From the NCBI GenBank assembly GCA_963693365.1, contig CAVNZM010000010.1, forward strand, positions 2,604,001-2,668,000: a DNA stretch of 64,000 nt, in the 5' to 3' direction. Made by a program: the position numbers and the translations under genes. Shown one piece after another: positions 40,001 to 64,000 of this stretch; within the stretch, counting starts at the first letter, position 1, and each line of letters starts with the position of its first letter. The notes below the pieces were generated by a model. It saw only the letters and a list, made by a program, of their open reading frames with translations. It was not told the DNA's origin and did no database searches. This stretch comes from Amoebidium appalachense. Taxonomy: Eukaryota; Ichthyosporea.

Positions 40001-42395
40001 GGCTCCTAACAAACACTGTCAGTTAATGTTAAGTTGGCTGGCGAGTACGCTTGCCATGCCCTGTGCCATATTCGAGTGCAAACAGTGGGGCAATGGGTCG
40101 GGGGCACGTACAGGATGGTCAGGTTTATCTCCACCAGCAGGCTCGATGTGTCCCTTGCCACCTTGCACACATCCACCGTCTCCACCGACAGAACCACTTC
40201 CAGCGTCTGCGGCATTGGCAGCGGGCAGTCTTCGGGCGCGACGATTTGGCCCGTAGCATACTGCTGCTGGCACGTAAAGGGCACAGACAGAAGGCGGTAG
40301 CTGCCTGTGGCATCACACGCAGACACTATAAACGACACTGGTGCAGCACACACCTGCCCCGAGTTCATCATATTGCACTCTGCACCGTAGAAGGTGTAGT
40401 TGGAGGTGTCAGCCCCCTGGGCGTTTGACACGACCTCGATGGCGCCGGTGGTGTTGGCGGGGATGGCAAAGGGCGCCGGCAGCAGCAGCAGCATGTCCAC
40501 GCGGGTGCGGTTGTCCCCGTACAGACGCACCTCACGGATCACGGCCTGCGGGTGCCAATGCACAGGGTGGTTAGTGTGTGTATCTTAACTCCTGGTGTGC
40601 ATGAACAACCATGGTACCATATTACCTCCAGAGGGGTTGAAGCTGTTACGGTACATACATGTTAAAACATAGATTGGGAGAGAGATTATGGTATCGACTT
40701 CAAGTTGCTGTAATCAGTGTTTTTCATAAGCTAGCAAAAAAAACTATACACTCATCTTCAGTAGTTCCTAATGTCACACGGTGGTTCACCCCGGGCTGTA
40801 AGTGGTCAGTTGAGCTGGTAACTCAATGCGGTATTGGATAAAACATCAGATTCACTGTTAGCTCGAGGCATAGAATGAGCTCCTCCTGTTTCTTCTGTGC
40901 CGCAGCAGGCTCGAGCTATGCTCATCAATGACTCTGCCACGTGGCCTCGAACCAATCGAACCTAGCTTTACATGTGTCACGTGGTACTCTACTATTCAGA
41001 TCCAGGCTGCCACACACCCAAGCACCCACCTGTGTTTTAAAGTTGATGACGGTCTTTGTGACGGCCAAGGTTGCGGATATTTTTTGGACGCGGTCCAGCT
41101 GGATGCGCAAGGGCGCATATGTGCTCATGGTGCGGGCCACGGGGGCCAGGGCCAGGCCGCCAACCGAGCGGTTTGTGATTGTCTCGCTGGCGTTGAGGCC
41201 GACGTTTTCGGCGTAGACGGCGCTGGTGGCCGTGCGGGTGGGCTGCAGCCCGCAGCGGCGCAGGCGGGCAAAGACCACACTGAAGCCCGTGTTTGCCCGG
41301 CACGTGGCAAAGTCCAGCGTCAGCCGCCCCCCAGCCACCGTGCTGTCCCCATAATCTGCCCCAAACGTGCAGCGCCCCAGCCCCAGCCCCTCCAACTGCC
41401 GGCTGCTGTACCATGGTCCAAGGTCTAAGGCCCCCGTGTCTAAGTTAGAGGTTTGGCCGTGCCTTACTGCTACTACCTTTGTAACGGCCGAGTCGGATTA
41501 AACTTTGCCAGGCACATCATAATCAGTACTGTTGAAAAGGGAGACTACGCGTGTGATTACTCAGTATCTTGGTTGCCGCACGACCATCCCGTAACATAGA
41601 ATCAGGCCGAGTCTTCGGAGACACTATGCCACTGCGGTTGTCAATGGCGTGCAGCCAGTGACTAGCATCTCCGATAACCACAAGTTACGGTTGAGTGAGC
41701 CCGAGTGCAAATATCAGGCCCGCCACAAGACCCATCACATAACCACACTGAAAGAGTGAACTCAGCACAATAAAAACTTTGCACATGCCTTCACCATGCG
41801 CTGGGCCAGCTGCCGGACCTAGACTATAAATTTGTCGTGCTACATTTCGTTATCCAAATTAGTAAATTTCGAAGTATTTAGTTTAGCAAGGATAACCGGC
41901 TTTAACAACTTCCATACCTGCTTCGATGTGCACCCTGCCTTGCTGTATGCTTGCGTGGGTGATGTCCAGGCTGATGTTTGCACTCAGGGGCCGGGGCGTG
42001 GGCAACTCACAGGGCGGACTGCCCGGCTGCTGCAGCCACAGGCGGTGCAGGCGCACGGGCCACCGTGCCGTGGCTGCGTGGTAGTCGACCGAAAGCCCCC
42101 CAGCCGCCACCAGCAGCGTGGTCTGCCCGTCCGCGGCCCCCACTATGTCCAGCGGCAGGCCCACTGCCAGCGACCCGGCCTCGGCGTATGTGCCGGCACG
42201 CAGCTGCAGCGTGTCGTGCGCCTCCGCAGACGCCAGCGCCGCAGACAGCGTTCCCTGCCCCGGCTCAACCACCCGCGTCGTGCCCTGCCCGCCTGCCACC
42301 CCAAGCTCACAGAAGGCCCAAAGCAGCCACAGGCAGAGCGCGGGTAAGCTGCACCAGCAGCGGCACTTTACAATGGTAGCTGGGTGGCGTGCCAT
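37010..42395 (-). CDS. Paralogue B: inverted copy of the beta-helix / beta/gamma-crystallin-like membrane protein gene
   Basis: Seven minus-strand exons mirror paralogue A: 42395-41918, 41424-41030, 40545-40112, 39927-39536, 39309-39085, 38483-38412, 38050-37010. Exons 2, 3, 5 and 6 have the same lengths as in A (395, 434, 225, 72 nt), and all phases agree. The start ATG is followed by a basic stretch and hydrophobic core (LPALCLWLLWAFCELGVAGG), a signal peptide differing from A while the mature part is nearly identical. Crystallin-like features are conserved (VPAGMQLARLRPSLDGQ, MSVWDNQVRSMQVW). The Arg cluster is longer (RRRRRRR). The span is TALIIAAVLLAWGAAACTG, and the tail is Ser/Thr-rich but diverged. 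The frame breaks at A8 (plus-strand T 37831-37838): unshifted, it stops at 37812, before the membrane span; shifted, it ends at 37010. Either an indel error or a soluble, truncated product is possible. Confidence 0.82.
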
Positions 42396-43294
42396 TTCTG
42401 CCGACTAGCCCAGTATCAGGCGCGCAACACAAAGCATTGGTGTGGGACCAGCACCATCATCTGTACATAGCGCGGTTTAAGGGCTCCAGTCGGTCAGCCT
42501 ATTTCAAACGTGTTAAAGCCACGATTATCTGCCCACTGCCCTCGAAGCCTAACTCTGATTCAGCTCAGGTAGCGATGGCAGTGAAAAAACAATGGTTATT
42601 GGCACACGGTTACGTGCCAAAGTTTGTAGCGAGGTGGCACTGCAGCAAGATGATAATTTAGAACGAAGTTGGGCTTGCAACTATCAAGGGAAAGTATAAC
42701 GGCTTAGTTTGAGGAATTCGAAGGATATATACAATGATAACGCTACAAAAGCTTGGAATACGTCAGGGCCACGTATGCAGTTACCAGGGGCCTGTGTTTT
42801 GACGTGCAGAGTACTTATTTGTACGTGGGTATCGGCAGGGGCATGATGACCCGTACAGTCGACGCAGGTGTCAGGTGCTGCGCCGTGTTCACGGCGGCCC
42901 GTCGTCAGGCACTGAAAGTCTGAAACAGCAGGCTTTTTAACCCATTGGAATGTGGTTTGCATTCCACACATTCTGCTGCCTGAACATGAACACTGGCCAG
43001 GTGCCACCGCTCGATATTGCATGTATACTGTATGTCATTAGCAGCAGAAATGCATCATCGTCCAAAATGCAACATTGGGTGCACAATGCCACAACATTTT
43101 ACCAGAAGAAATACTCGTGTCATGTCAGCCAAGTGGACACACGGGCTCAGCATGCACCATCTACCCTACAATACAATGGAGCCTGTGTTTGTAATGACAA
43201 TTATAATGACAATTAAGTACCTGCATTCCAGGGGAATAGATGGACCTACTTTAAGATGGTCGGTAGCAGCCAATCAGGCACAAATACTTCCGAT
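42396..43294. other. Upstream region of paralogue B
   Basis: No gene supported and few repeats. It should contain the promoter of the minus-strand gene starting at 42395. No clear TATA box was identified. Confidence 0.45.
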
Positions 43295-43302
43295 AGTTGC
43301 AC
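43295..43302. repeat. hAT target-site duplication AGTTGCAC, left copy
   Basis: Eight bases directly before the left terminal inverted repeat, identical to 45689-45696. Eight base pairs is the characteristic hAT duplication length. Confidence 0.95.
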
Positions 43303-43385
43303 CAGGGTTCGAAGTTACGAAAAAAAAAATCGGAATTGCCGATATTTGAAAACACAGTTCCGATAATCGTCCCGGCCGAATCGGA

Positions 43386-43396
43386 ACGCCCGAGAG

Positions 43397-43441
<45 letters not shown>

Positions 43442-43444
43442 CCC
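43386..43444. repeat. Long C-run inside the hAT element
   Basis: A nearly pure C tract starting about 85 bases inside the left end; it must have arisen or expanded after the element inserted or within its family. Confidence 0.9.
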
Positions 43445-44159
43445 TATGACTTCGCAGGTCTCATCATACGCGGGGCATAAACCACCCACACAAGCTGCAC
43501 ACGTACGTAAGTTTCTCCCTGACCCTGTATAATGTTCAATGGCAGACCCTGACTAGAGCGCCATGGCCTAGCACATGTACATGGTGTCACACTAAACACA
43601 TTAAATTTTATGCACACACCCACGCACACACACACATACACACACACAGAGACACACACACACATTTACACACACACAGCCGTGACACCACATATGCATC
43701 ATAGCCATGCATGGCCACATGAACATACAATGCATTTGCCTGCGCATGTATATATAGGCCGGCTTCCACTTCAAAACTCCCCCCCCCCAGAAATCGAACC
43801 GCATTTCCCCCTCCTCCGCTGCCCACCGTTCCCTCCACCAGTGCTGCCCCTCCTTCTCCCCCCACCGCCGCTCCGGCCTCACCCCTCCCCCCCCCCCCCC
43901 CCGGCGGATCCCCCCCCCCCCCCCCTACTAGTACTCCCCCCCCCCCCCCCCCCCCTTCCCCCCCATGGCCAGGAAGGCAGAGCCTAAACATGGAATGGAT
44001 CTAGATGCTCAGAGTCGACGGCCACCAGGTGCAGGTGCCACGTGTATCACGATCAGTGGCACGCGTCTTAAATGGCAGGCAATACACACACTAGTACCGT
44101 GCACCACTGTGTTCCGTTCAAAGACACACATGCACATACATACACAGCCGTGACACCAC

Positions 44160-44299
44160 ACATGTGACCTAGGCTAGTACACGTGCACAGGCACATACTA
44201 TCTCAGATCATGATAACTGTATTACAAACGTGCACATGCATCCACCCTGTACAACCACATGCTATGCACCCACCCACCCACCCACCCACAAACACGTGT

Positions 44300-44357
<58 letters not shown>

Positions 44358-44411
44358 ACAATGGACACACACACACACCATGTACACGGCGCACGCAAAC
44401 ACACCCCGTGG

Positions 44412-44451
<40 letters not shown>

Positions 44452-44673
44452 CAAGAAACCGTTGGTACAAACACCCACACCCACACTGGCATGTACACAC
44501 ACATATGCATACACAGACAAACACACCGGTACCCTGCATACATACACACCACACTGCACACACACACATACATACACACACACACACATACATACACACA
44601 CTGTACATACATACGTACACACACACCATAACCGTTGACACAAAACACATACACACATGCACACAATGTCATG

Positions 44674-44724
<51 letters not shown>

Positions 44725-44920
44725 ACATGTGCACACATGAACACAACATAGACACACACATGTACACACCGATTACCGCTGACACAAATACACACACCCA
44801 CACCTGTACGTATACACAATGTCATACACACAGACACACCCGCCGTGCATACATACCCACCACACACACACACACAATTGCAAAGAAAAATACACACACA
44901 CACACAAACACAAACATAAC
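44160..44920. repeat. CA-rich microsatellite region inside the hAT element
   Basis: Impure CA and ACACAT tracts, with the purest block at 44298-44355. The apparent open frames are His/Thr or Cys/Val runs and are not genes. Confidence 0.9.
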
Positions 44921-45019
44921 CACCCAACGTGATTTTCTTCCCCCCCCCCCCCCCCCTCTCCCCCCCCCCCCAAACATTCGATTTCTGCCTGAGCTTCCCA
45001 TGTTGCTGCCTCAACTCAC

Positions 45020-45056
<37 letters not shown>

Positions 45057-45160
45057 TTCCCCCCTCCCTCCCTCCCCTCCTCTCCCCCAGAATTTTTAAA
45101 TAAAAACAAGGGACACCACTTGACGGTTACTAGGTGCTGGTGTGTTGTCAGAGATCCAAT

Positions 45161-45541
45161 TTATTTGAAAGGGTTGGCAATATACACATTGTGCACCCTG
45201 TTCCAGTCAAAAGCCAGGAAATCTGCCAGAGCCATCTTTTGGGCTGCTGCCTCAGCCACCTGGGCCTTTTCCAGCTGCTCCTTGGCCCCTTCTACAGTCA
45301 ACCCTTTCAGTTTTTCCTCTTTAACTAATTTCTCAGCCATTTCTTTCTGAAACTTAAGCTCAGCTTTCACGTGCTTCACATCTGCCTCTATATCCGGCCC
45401 ATTCATGGCTATCATGAGCTGATTGTGCACTTTCTGTGTTGTCATACGTGCTTTAGGAGAAGTCTTAATGATATTCACACCAGAGAAGCCACGTTCACTT
45501 GTTGCATTACTAATTGGGATTGTTCTTACAATGTCAACCAA
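45161..45541 (-). pseudogene. hAT transposase C-terminal dimerisation fragment
   Basis: The first part, VRTIPISNATSERGFSGVN with KARMTTQKVHNQLMIAMNG after it, is the conserved C-terminal dimerisation segment of hAT transposases (iP-S-na-SER-FS, then an Arg-Met/Leu...L helix). The reading frame opens just after a stop codon near 45556, so the BED finger and catalytic core are missing. A charged Lys/Glu/Ala helix follows (MAEKLVKEEKLKG). It lies about 145 bases inside the right end and reads inwards. The first listed residue is the start of the open stretch, not a true start codon. Confidence 0.85.
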
Positions 45542-45688
45542 CTCAAGTATAAGTACTCAAGTTTACTAATGCGCGACGATTACGATTTTTGGTGGGCCTG
45601 CTCCGACGGAGCATTCCGATTTTCGAAGAGGTTTTCCGAAACGGGATTTCGACTTCCGTTAATGGGCTCCACCGTCCTTCGAACCCTG

Positions 45689-45696
45689 AGTTGCAC
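45689..45696. repeat. hAT target-site duplication AGTTGCAC, right copy
   Basis: Identical to 43295-43302, directly after the right terminal inverted repeat. Confidence 0.95.
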
Positions 45697-47070
45697 ATAG
45701 TGCACAATCGTGCGTAACCAAAACAATGCTAGCTTCTGCTTATCCATAATCTATACTAGGGTTGTTTTATTGCATACAGTGTACATAAGTCACTAGCTGC
45801 ATTTGATTGGCTGCGCTGGAAAACGCAGTAGGCCGTCAAGTGAGGCTGGGCCCCTGACTGCCTGACGATGTCCGCAGCAATACAAAGTGCATAAACCTCC
45901 CAGCTAACGAAACTGGACGAAGATTCACGTACGTACTCCTTGGCTATACGCGTATGCAAAAGGGGCAAAAGAACCCATATTAGGTTCATATAGACGTTAA
46001 TGCAAAACTGTAATGTTTAAACTTTCTCGTACTACATATCTACAGCATGCATGTTATGCAGCGATGCATGGCATTGTACGTTCCGCCGAACAGGTGCACT
46101 GTGGCCCACAGCTGGCGGCCCGTGCTCACTCGTGCCGAGCATTCTGAACAGAATTCCGAACATTCCTGAGAACAGGTGCGAAATTAATATTAGCAGCCAC
46201 GTGGATATAATAAGTTTTTCCCTGCCTGGATCCATGGATGGACAGATGGCCCTAACAGAGCCACCAACCGTTTTACAGAGCAATTTGTTTATAGCTGTAG
46301 CTATATAAGGGTCACTGCAAAAAAAAAAAAAAAAATAAGGAACAATTTCCGAGGTTTCAGGTACTTGTGGCCGTATCCAAACCCCTAGCAGATTTCACAC
46401 CATGGGTTGTCACACTGTGACACACGCACACAGTCAATGGGCAGTAGGAAAATAAAATTACATGACAGCAGCAAAAATAGCAGTTGAACGTCGAAGAGTA
46501 TTATCAATGCATGCCTGTATGATACAATGTGTACCTTACATAGCCTACTGTAAAATTCTGTACTTGGGCTGTACTTATCATACAATAGCCGCACCCGCAC
46601 CCCACGTATATTCGTTGTTGTCACGTTCGAATTCCTCGAAAACCAACCGGTTGTGATTTGAGAAGATTGCTTTGCGCAAGATTTACGCAGGATTCCCCAG
46701 GCCCACTTTGCATGCCCCGCCTCGCGACCACTGGCAACTGCCGGCTGCGCAGCATGCATGCTGACAGCTGAGCTACACAGTACATAGTGTGCAGCTTTCA
46801 TTTCTTGTGTGGATGCCCCATCAACGCATTCTCTAAGTTAGTTCTACCGCTGTACCTTCTTTACGTCGCCACCCCATACTTTGGCGTTTCCACATATATT
46901 CCTTTGGTGACGTCTGCTTTGGCCGCACATTAAACCCGATTCAAGGCTGTAAGAAAGGAGCGGAACACTTATCCTAGGGCCAGTAGGGCACGAGCGGGGT
47001 GTGCTGTTGGTGCTAAGATAGACTATTCATAGTGCTGGAGTCACGAGGGGGTTCTCAGTAACATTTCAAC
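45697..47070. other. Intergenic region upstream of the mL53 gene
   Basis: No gene supported. Mostly unique sequence with an A-run at 46319-46335. It should hold the promoter of the gene starting at 47071. Confidence 0.5.
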
Positions 47071-47709
47071 ATGTCGAAGGCACTGTCTCTTAAGATGATT
47101 AAAGAGATATCCATCTCGTTTAATCCCTTCCAGAAAGCAAGCACATCAACAAAGTACGTCCATCTCCCCCCCCCCCCCCCCCCCCCCCCCTTAATTACAC
47201 CATTACCAAAGAAGTTTCGTTTTTTCTCTCTGTCCTCTCCCATGGCCCCTTTTCCACCCTGAAAAGCGCAGACGCAGCACCCACACACACACATACACAA
47301 TACACATCATCCTCACCAACGACTCACCACCACCCTCACTCCCACTGACGCCACTCTCTCATTTAGCGCAGATTCGTCTGTGCATAGAGCACGAACATCT
47401 GGCACTTAATATAAATATAAATTACCCTCCCCTCTTGCCTTTGCAACCCTGCTCGTCTTTGATCAAAAGACGGGTTGACCCTCCCAAGTTCAGTTGATGC
47501 TGCTGTCTGAGTTGGATCGTCGTATATACGCGGGCTAAGGGGTCGAAACTCGGACGCATGATGACTCGGGCCCTCCCTGAGGATGGGCTCTGCTGCTGAT
47601 GCATACTGTGCGCATGGCTGATGTTGCATACTTGAATGTTTGCCTTTGCACGTGTCCTGCACCATGCTTCTCGTCGTGTATGCGTACTTCCGCACCGTGT
47701 TCCGCATCC

Positions 47710-47757
<48 letters not shown>

Positions 47758-48415
47758 CACACACACTCACCGAACCACCCAGTATACCTTGGTGTGGCCA
47801 CACTCACACTCATTGAACCAGCAGAACGAACAAATAACCAATGCACACAAACACACATAGACACCCCCTGGTCCTATAAGCAGACCCATGTTTACGTGTA
47901 GGCGCCTTTGCCCATCCACCCTACTGTCCACCCATCCAGAAGTCCTCCTCGTCTCTAACTGTTTATGGATCCTCCCCCCCTCCCCCCCTCTCCCCAACAC
48001 ACACACACACACGGCCGTATTGAGATGTTCTTTAGCTGTGTTCTGCAGTAACCCCCTCCCCCCCCCCCCCCCCCCCCCCCCTCTCTCTCTCCCTTCCCTT
48101 CCTTGGTGGTCCTTCCTTGCCTTCTTTAGGGCACGATCGTAACGGTGCTCTTAGTTCAATGTTCTTTGGCCGTCTGATGTGTCGGTTCCCATTGGTTGTA
48201 GTTTTGTGATTTGCAGTCAGTTCTGCTCCGAATTCGCCTTCCCCACGCCTCTCATGCCTGCCCTCCCTTCCCCCCCCCCCTCCCCCCCTCCCCCTCACCC
48301 CGAGGGGGTCCTAACACTTGAGTGCTTGTTCTTGGTCGAGAGAATGCTTTCTGGATTCCTGCCTCCCTCCCCCCCCCCCCCCCCCCCCCCTCCCCTCCGG
48401 CGCCCCCACCACCAC

Positions 48416-48473
<58 letters not shown>

Positions 48474-48861
48474 CTGTCAGTCCTTATATACATATACTCA
48501 CTCGATTGCCTTTGCACTTCTGCTTAACAATGAGTTGGCTAGGACGGGTTGATCGTTATTTTCAAGCATGGGGTGGGTTGGTTATTGCAGACGCCACAAA
48601 ATCAGCACAACCTCTTCCCCTCGCCTTTTCCCTGCCCGGTGTCTTACCTCCTTTTTTTTTCCACCAGGGATTTTGTCACACGATTGACCTCTCCACGGCT
48701 TTTGGCATCGAATGAAAAGTTTGTTGTGAACACAAAGATCACGACCGGCCCCGAGCCACCAACAATAGACGTGACATTTAGTAAGTGTCGTTGTTTGTTG
48801 GGCTGTGGTGATGGGGTGTAGGAATAGGGCAACAAATCACGCCTGGGGCCCCTTCACACAC

Positions 48862-48908
<47 letters not shown>

Positions 48909-49165
48909 CAGCTTCCTCCGGTTCCCTTAACCGCTTTTTCACTTTCTTGTGTCAGGTGGTAGTGCCGTATGGGGAGAGGGGTGGGATAGTGTGCGGGTGT
49001 GCGTGTCGGTGTGGGTATGCGTGTGCGTGTGCGTGTGCGTGTGCGTGTGCGTGTGCGTGTCAGCGCGTGCACGCATGCGTGTGTGTGGTGGCGGTGGTGG
49101 CGGAATAGGGATAGGCGGGTGTGTGTGTGCGTGTGTGTGTGTGTGTGGGAAGGAGGGGGGAGGAA

Positions 49166-49198
<33 letters not shown>

Positions 49199-49569
49199 AG
49201 AAACAAATGTGAAAGCGGATGACCATACATGCCGTCGAAGATAGGATCGAGGCAGTATTTCCACCCTCCCACCACCACCACAACTTTGAATCACACACAA
49301 TACAGGCAAAACCGACAATCTATTCCTTCCTCCTTGGTTTGGCCCTTATTTCTTTCCACGAGTGTGACAGAAAATGGGTGGGGGAATCGGAGGTGAGAGG
49401 CTGAGCGCATCTAATTAGGATAAAGTGAAAAAGGTTAGCCCATCGTTAGGGAGCATGGCAATTTGTGTGGTTGGTGATCTGGGAGATGGGGGTCAATATT
49501 GACACAAGTACTCTCGTGGGTGTGTCAAAAAAATGCATCTCGGTGTTGCACTGCCTGTCTTTCTAGCCT

Positions 49570-49616
<47 letters not shown>

Positions 49617-49710
49617 ACCACACACGCAAACCACAGCGCAACAAATCGCATACACACACATGCACACGCGCAAACCGCAACACATCACAACACACACACA
49701 CACAAAAACA

Positions 49711-49752
<42 letters not shown>

Positions 49753-49921
49753 CACACACACAAACACACGTACACGTGAGGTGCTGACTGTGTGTTGTGC
49801 AGTGGACGGCAGCAAGGCCAGCATCCGGCCACGAGGCATGCCGACCACGGCCATCATGGGGGCCATTGCAGGCCGCACATACAAGATGGAGCTGGACGCC
49901 CTGCGCAGCAGAAAGGACTGA
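47071..49921 (+). CDS. MRPL53: Mitochondrial large-subunit ribosomal protein mL53 (MRPL53)
   Basis: Three exons: 47071-47153, 48668-48780 and 49803-49921 (stop TGA). All junctions are GT-AG with phases 2 and 1. They give 104 residues; the human protein has about 112. The N-terminus (SLKMIKEISISFNPFQKAST) shows the basic/hydrophobic strand followed by a -x-F-x-P-F-x-K pattern typical of mL53. Exon 2 gives KDFVTRLTSPRLLASNEKF and PPTIDVTF, matching the family's helix and strand. Exon 3 ends DGSKASIRPRGMPTTAIMGA, then the C-terminal helix. The fold is thioredoxin-like, and the protein sits in the large subunit of the mitoribosome. No separate presequence is evident. The introns (1514 and 1022 nt) dwarf the coding sequence and are full of C-, G- and CA-tracts. 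Assignment rests on pattern and length; an alignment would settle it. Confidence 0.82.
48375..48471. repeat. C-run and (CA)n tract in intron 1 of the mL53 gene
   Basis: A C-rich stretch followed by about 53 nt of CA repeats, the compound type seen elsewhere in the window. Confidence 0.9.
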
Positions 49922-57923
<8,002 letters not shown>

Positions 57924-58390
57924 CTGTGTGCGTGTGTGTGAGTGTGTGTGTGTTTGTGTTTGTGTTTGTGCGTGCGTGCATGTGTATGTCTATGAGTGCG
58001 TGGGAGCGGGTGTGCGCGTGTACATGAGGGTGTGGATGTGTGGGGCGTGTGCATTTGTGCCTGTGCGTACGTGTGCATGGGTGTGGGCGTGCACATGTGC
58101 ACGTGAGCATATTCTTCACGTGCAAGTTGCCGCAGATGTGGATCAGAACAGGTCAGTAACCACCTGGTGGAGAGAAGAAGCACATAATGGGACTGGGCCA
58201 AGCCGTCAAGTGGGCGCAGATGGTTGGGTGGGTGTACCTCGTGTGTGTGGGGAAAAAAAGGGATGGTGTGAAATGAAGAAGCCAACTAGTGAAGCGGAAG
58301 CAGAAACCAGCTGTAGCTGACGTGCTGTAGGTAGAAAACAGCAGATTATCTGCGCGTGGGTATCAAGCTCACCGTATGTTTTTCCAATAC

Positions 58391-62721
<4,331 letters not shown>

Positions 62722-64000
62722 CTGCACAGAAAAACTGCTCAGACACTAGGACCTTGCATTTGCAAAAGAAGAAAAAAAAAAGCATCTCCCCTCTACACTT
62801 ACTAATTCATTTCCTGCTCTTTTCTCTCTATCTTGCCTCCGGCCCCTTCCCCCTTTCCATCACCCTAGACTTCTTTGTCCCTGTTTCCACACCTCCGGAG
62901 CCCATTAGTCCCTTGAATCTGACCTCCTCCCTCCTCAACCCCCCCCCCCCCCCTTCCCAACTCCTCCAAACCAAAAAGGGACAACAAAAAAGAGAAAAGA
63001 AAAGAAGAAAAAAGAAAAAGACGAGCATGGAACTACCAGTTCCCTCCTCTAGTGAAGTTCTGCAGCCTTGCTCCTGTATCTAGGACATACGCCTTCCTTC
63101 ACAAAATAGGCCCATGCCTTCCCCCCCCCCCCCCCCCCGGGCATCCATACTACCTCCCTTGCCCCCCACACCTTCATTCATTGCCCGCCAACATACGGGC
63201 ACATAAATCCCACATCCACAAGCATCCAATACAGATGCAGACAAAAGTACACGTGAAAACAAACACACACAGGCCTTTACACCCTCCCCCCCCCCCTCCC
63301 TCCCCGGTCCAAACCCCATCCCTCCTTCCCCCAGACCATTCACATACCCTTACATCTTACGAAATACCTGCATGGTCATTGCAGCCCCCCCCCACCCCAC
63401 CCCACACGCATAACCCACACAAACAGGTGGGAAGTGGCCCTGTATGCTCAAGAATGACCAGCAACCCCAGTCTTCCTTTCAAACACTTGTGCCCTAACCC
63501 CATCCACCCATGCGGCCAGTAACGAATGCAAACAACACCTGAGCTTGACTTAGAAGTCATCCTTTACACCACTTTCCCTTCCCGTTCTCTCCCACAGGTC
63601 CTACATATGGCAATCCACCTTCCTAACTTTCCCGACTCCCCCTCAAGAATCAACCAAGCTCAACCGTGAGGCCCGTCACAACACACAAGCTGGACCCCCC
63701 CCCCCCCCCCCCCCTCCTCCCCCCCCCTCCCCCTACACACCCCCTCCCTCCTCCTCCTCCCTCCCCCTGCCGTCCCCTCCCTTTCGTGTACAACAGTGCA
63801 TTTCATGTCAGTTGTTAAGCCCTTTAGGCTTATACATTTCAAACGCAGACCAGTGCCTCCCTATTCCATAGTAAGCACAACATCCTGGCCAAACGAACGA
63901 AAATGAACAGCGCCGCCAATCCCTCGTGCACAACCCATATGAAAGTAAACAACCAGACAACATGATCAGAGACCAGCAAGGACATGAGCCAGAGGACAAC
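62722..64000. other. Region upstream of the ubinuclein-like exons; first exon not resolved
   Basis: The exon at 62721 needs one base from an upstream exon, so the gene continues into this stretch or beyond the window. A minus-strand donor at 63367 after ...GACCATGCAG has the right phase, but its translation is not convincing. The rest is pyrimidine-rich with C-runs at 62939-62953, 63121-63138 and 63697-63714. Confidence 0.4.

Larger units (their letters stand above)
43303..45688 (-). mobile_element. hAT-family DNA transposon, internally degraded
   Basis: The element is 2386 bp and bounded by 12-bp perfect terminal inverted repeats: CAGGGTTCGAAG at 43303-43314, and its reverse complement at 45677-45688. 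An 8-bp duplication AGTTGCAC flanks it. The TIR sequence and duplication length both fit hAT. The interior carries only a C-terminal transposase fragment at 45161-45541 and otherwise C-runs and CA microsatellites (43610-44900), so the copy cannot be autonomous. Confidence 0.92.

Noticed and set aside
45371-45700. 109-residue plus-strand frame opposite the hAT fragment
   Set aside because: Antisense shadow of the transposase C-terminal segment, crossing the transposon end.

Overview
The window is nuclear DNA of a eukaryote with introns. Exons are GC-rich and separated by introns with GT-AG borders. Non-coding DNA is saturated with long poly-G/poly-C runs and (CA)n/(GT)n microsatellites. No tRNA, rRNA, operon or CRISPR array was recognised. 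The genes (a ubinuclein/HPC2-like protein, mitoribosomal protein mL53, beta/gamma-crystallin-like membrane proteins) fit a protist, an alga or an early-branching animal relative; the sequence alone does not settle which. Most of the apparent long open frames are translations of microsatellites (His-Thr, Cys-Val, Pro or Gly runs) and are left out.

Layout. 1-4.2 kb: 3' part of a plus-strand gene for an unrecognised coiled-coil, multi-pass membrane protein. 4.7-10.1 kb: no convincing gene. 10.14-17.19 kb: a complete minus-strand Ty3/gypsy chromovirus retrotransposon with two LTRs and a 5-bp target duplication (GCTAC). It sits inside a second, minus-strand transposon-like gene (17.2-19.2 kb). 19.4-22.0 kb: a 5'-truncated LINE with a 40-nt poly-A tail. 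25.0-32.8 kb and 37.0-42.4 kb: two paralogous seven-exon genes in convergent orientation with matching exon borders. They encode signal-peptide, single-pass membrane proteins with a beta-helix-like N-terminus, a beta/gamma-crystallin-like module, a poly-arginine site and a Ser/Thr-rich tail. 43.3-45.7 kb: a degraded hAT DNA transposon with 12-bp terminal inverted repeats and a perfect 8-bp target duplication. 47.1-49.9 kb: a three-exon gene for mL53 (MRPL53). 51.6-62.7 kb: a long minus-strand gene with the ubinuclein HIRA-binding and HPC2-related motifs, followed in compatible splice phases by ankyrin repeats and a possible ubinuclein middle domain. Several of its introns consist almost entirely of a minisatellite found in that intron only.

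A general warning concerns reading frames. The two LTRs of the retrotransposon show no substitution that I could find, yet differ in the length of two C-runs. Nearly every frame break in otherwise good coding sequence (retrotransposon, transposon-like gene, both paralogues) lies at a short homopolymer. These breaks are therefore more likely slippage or sequencing/assembly length errors than old mutations.
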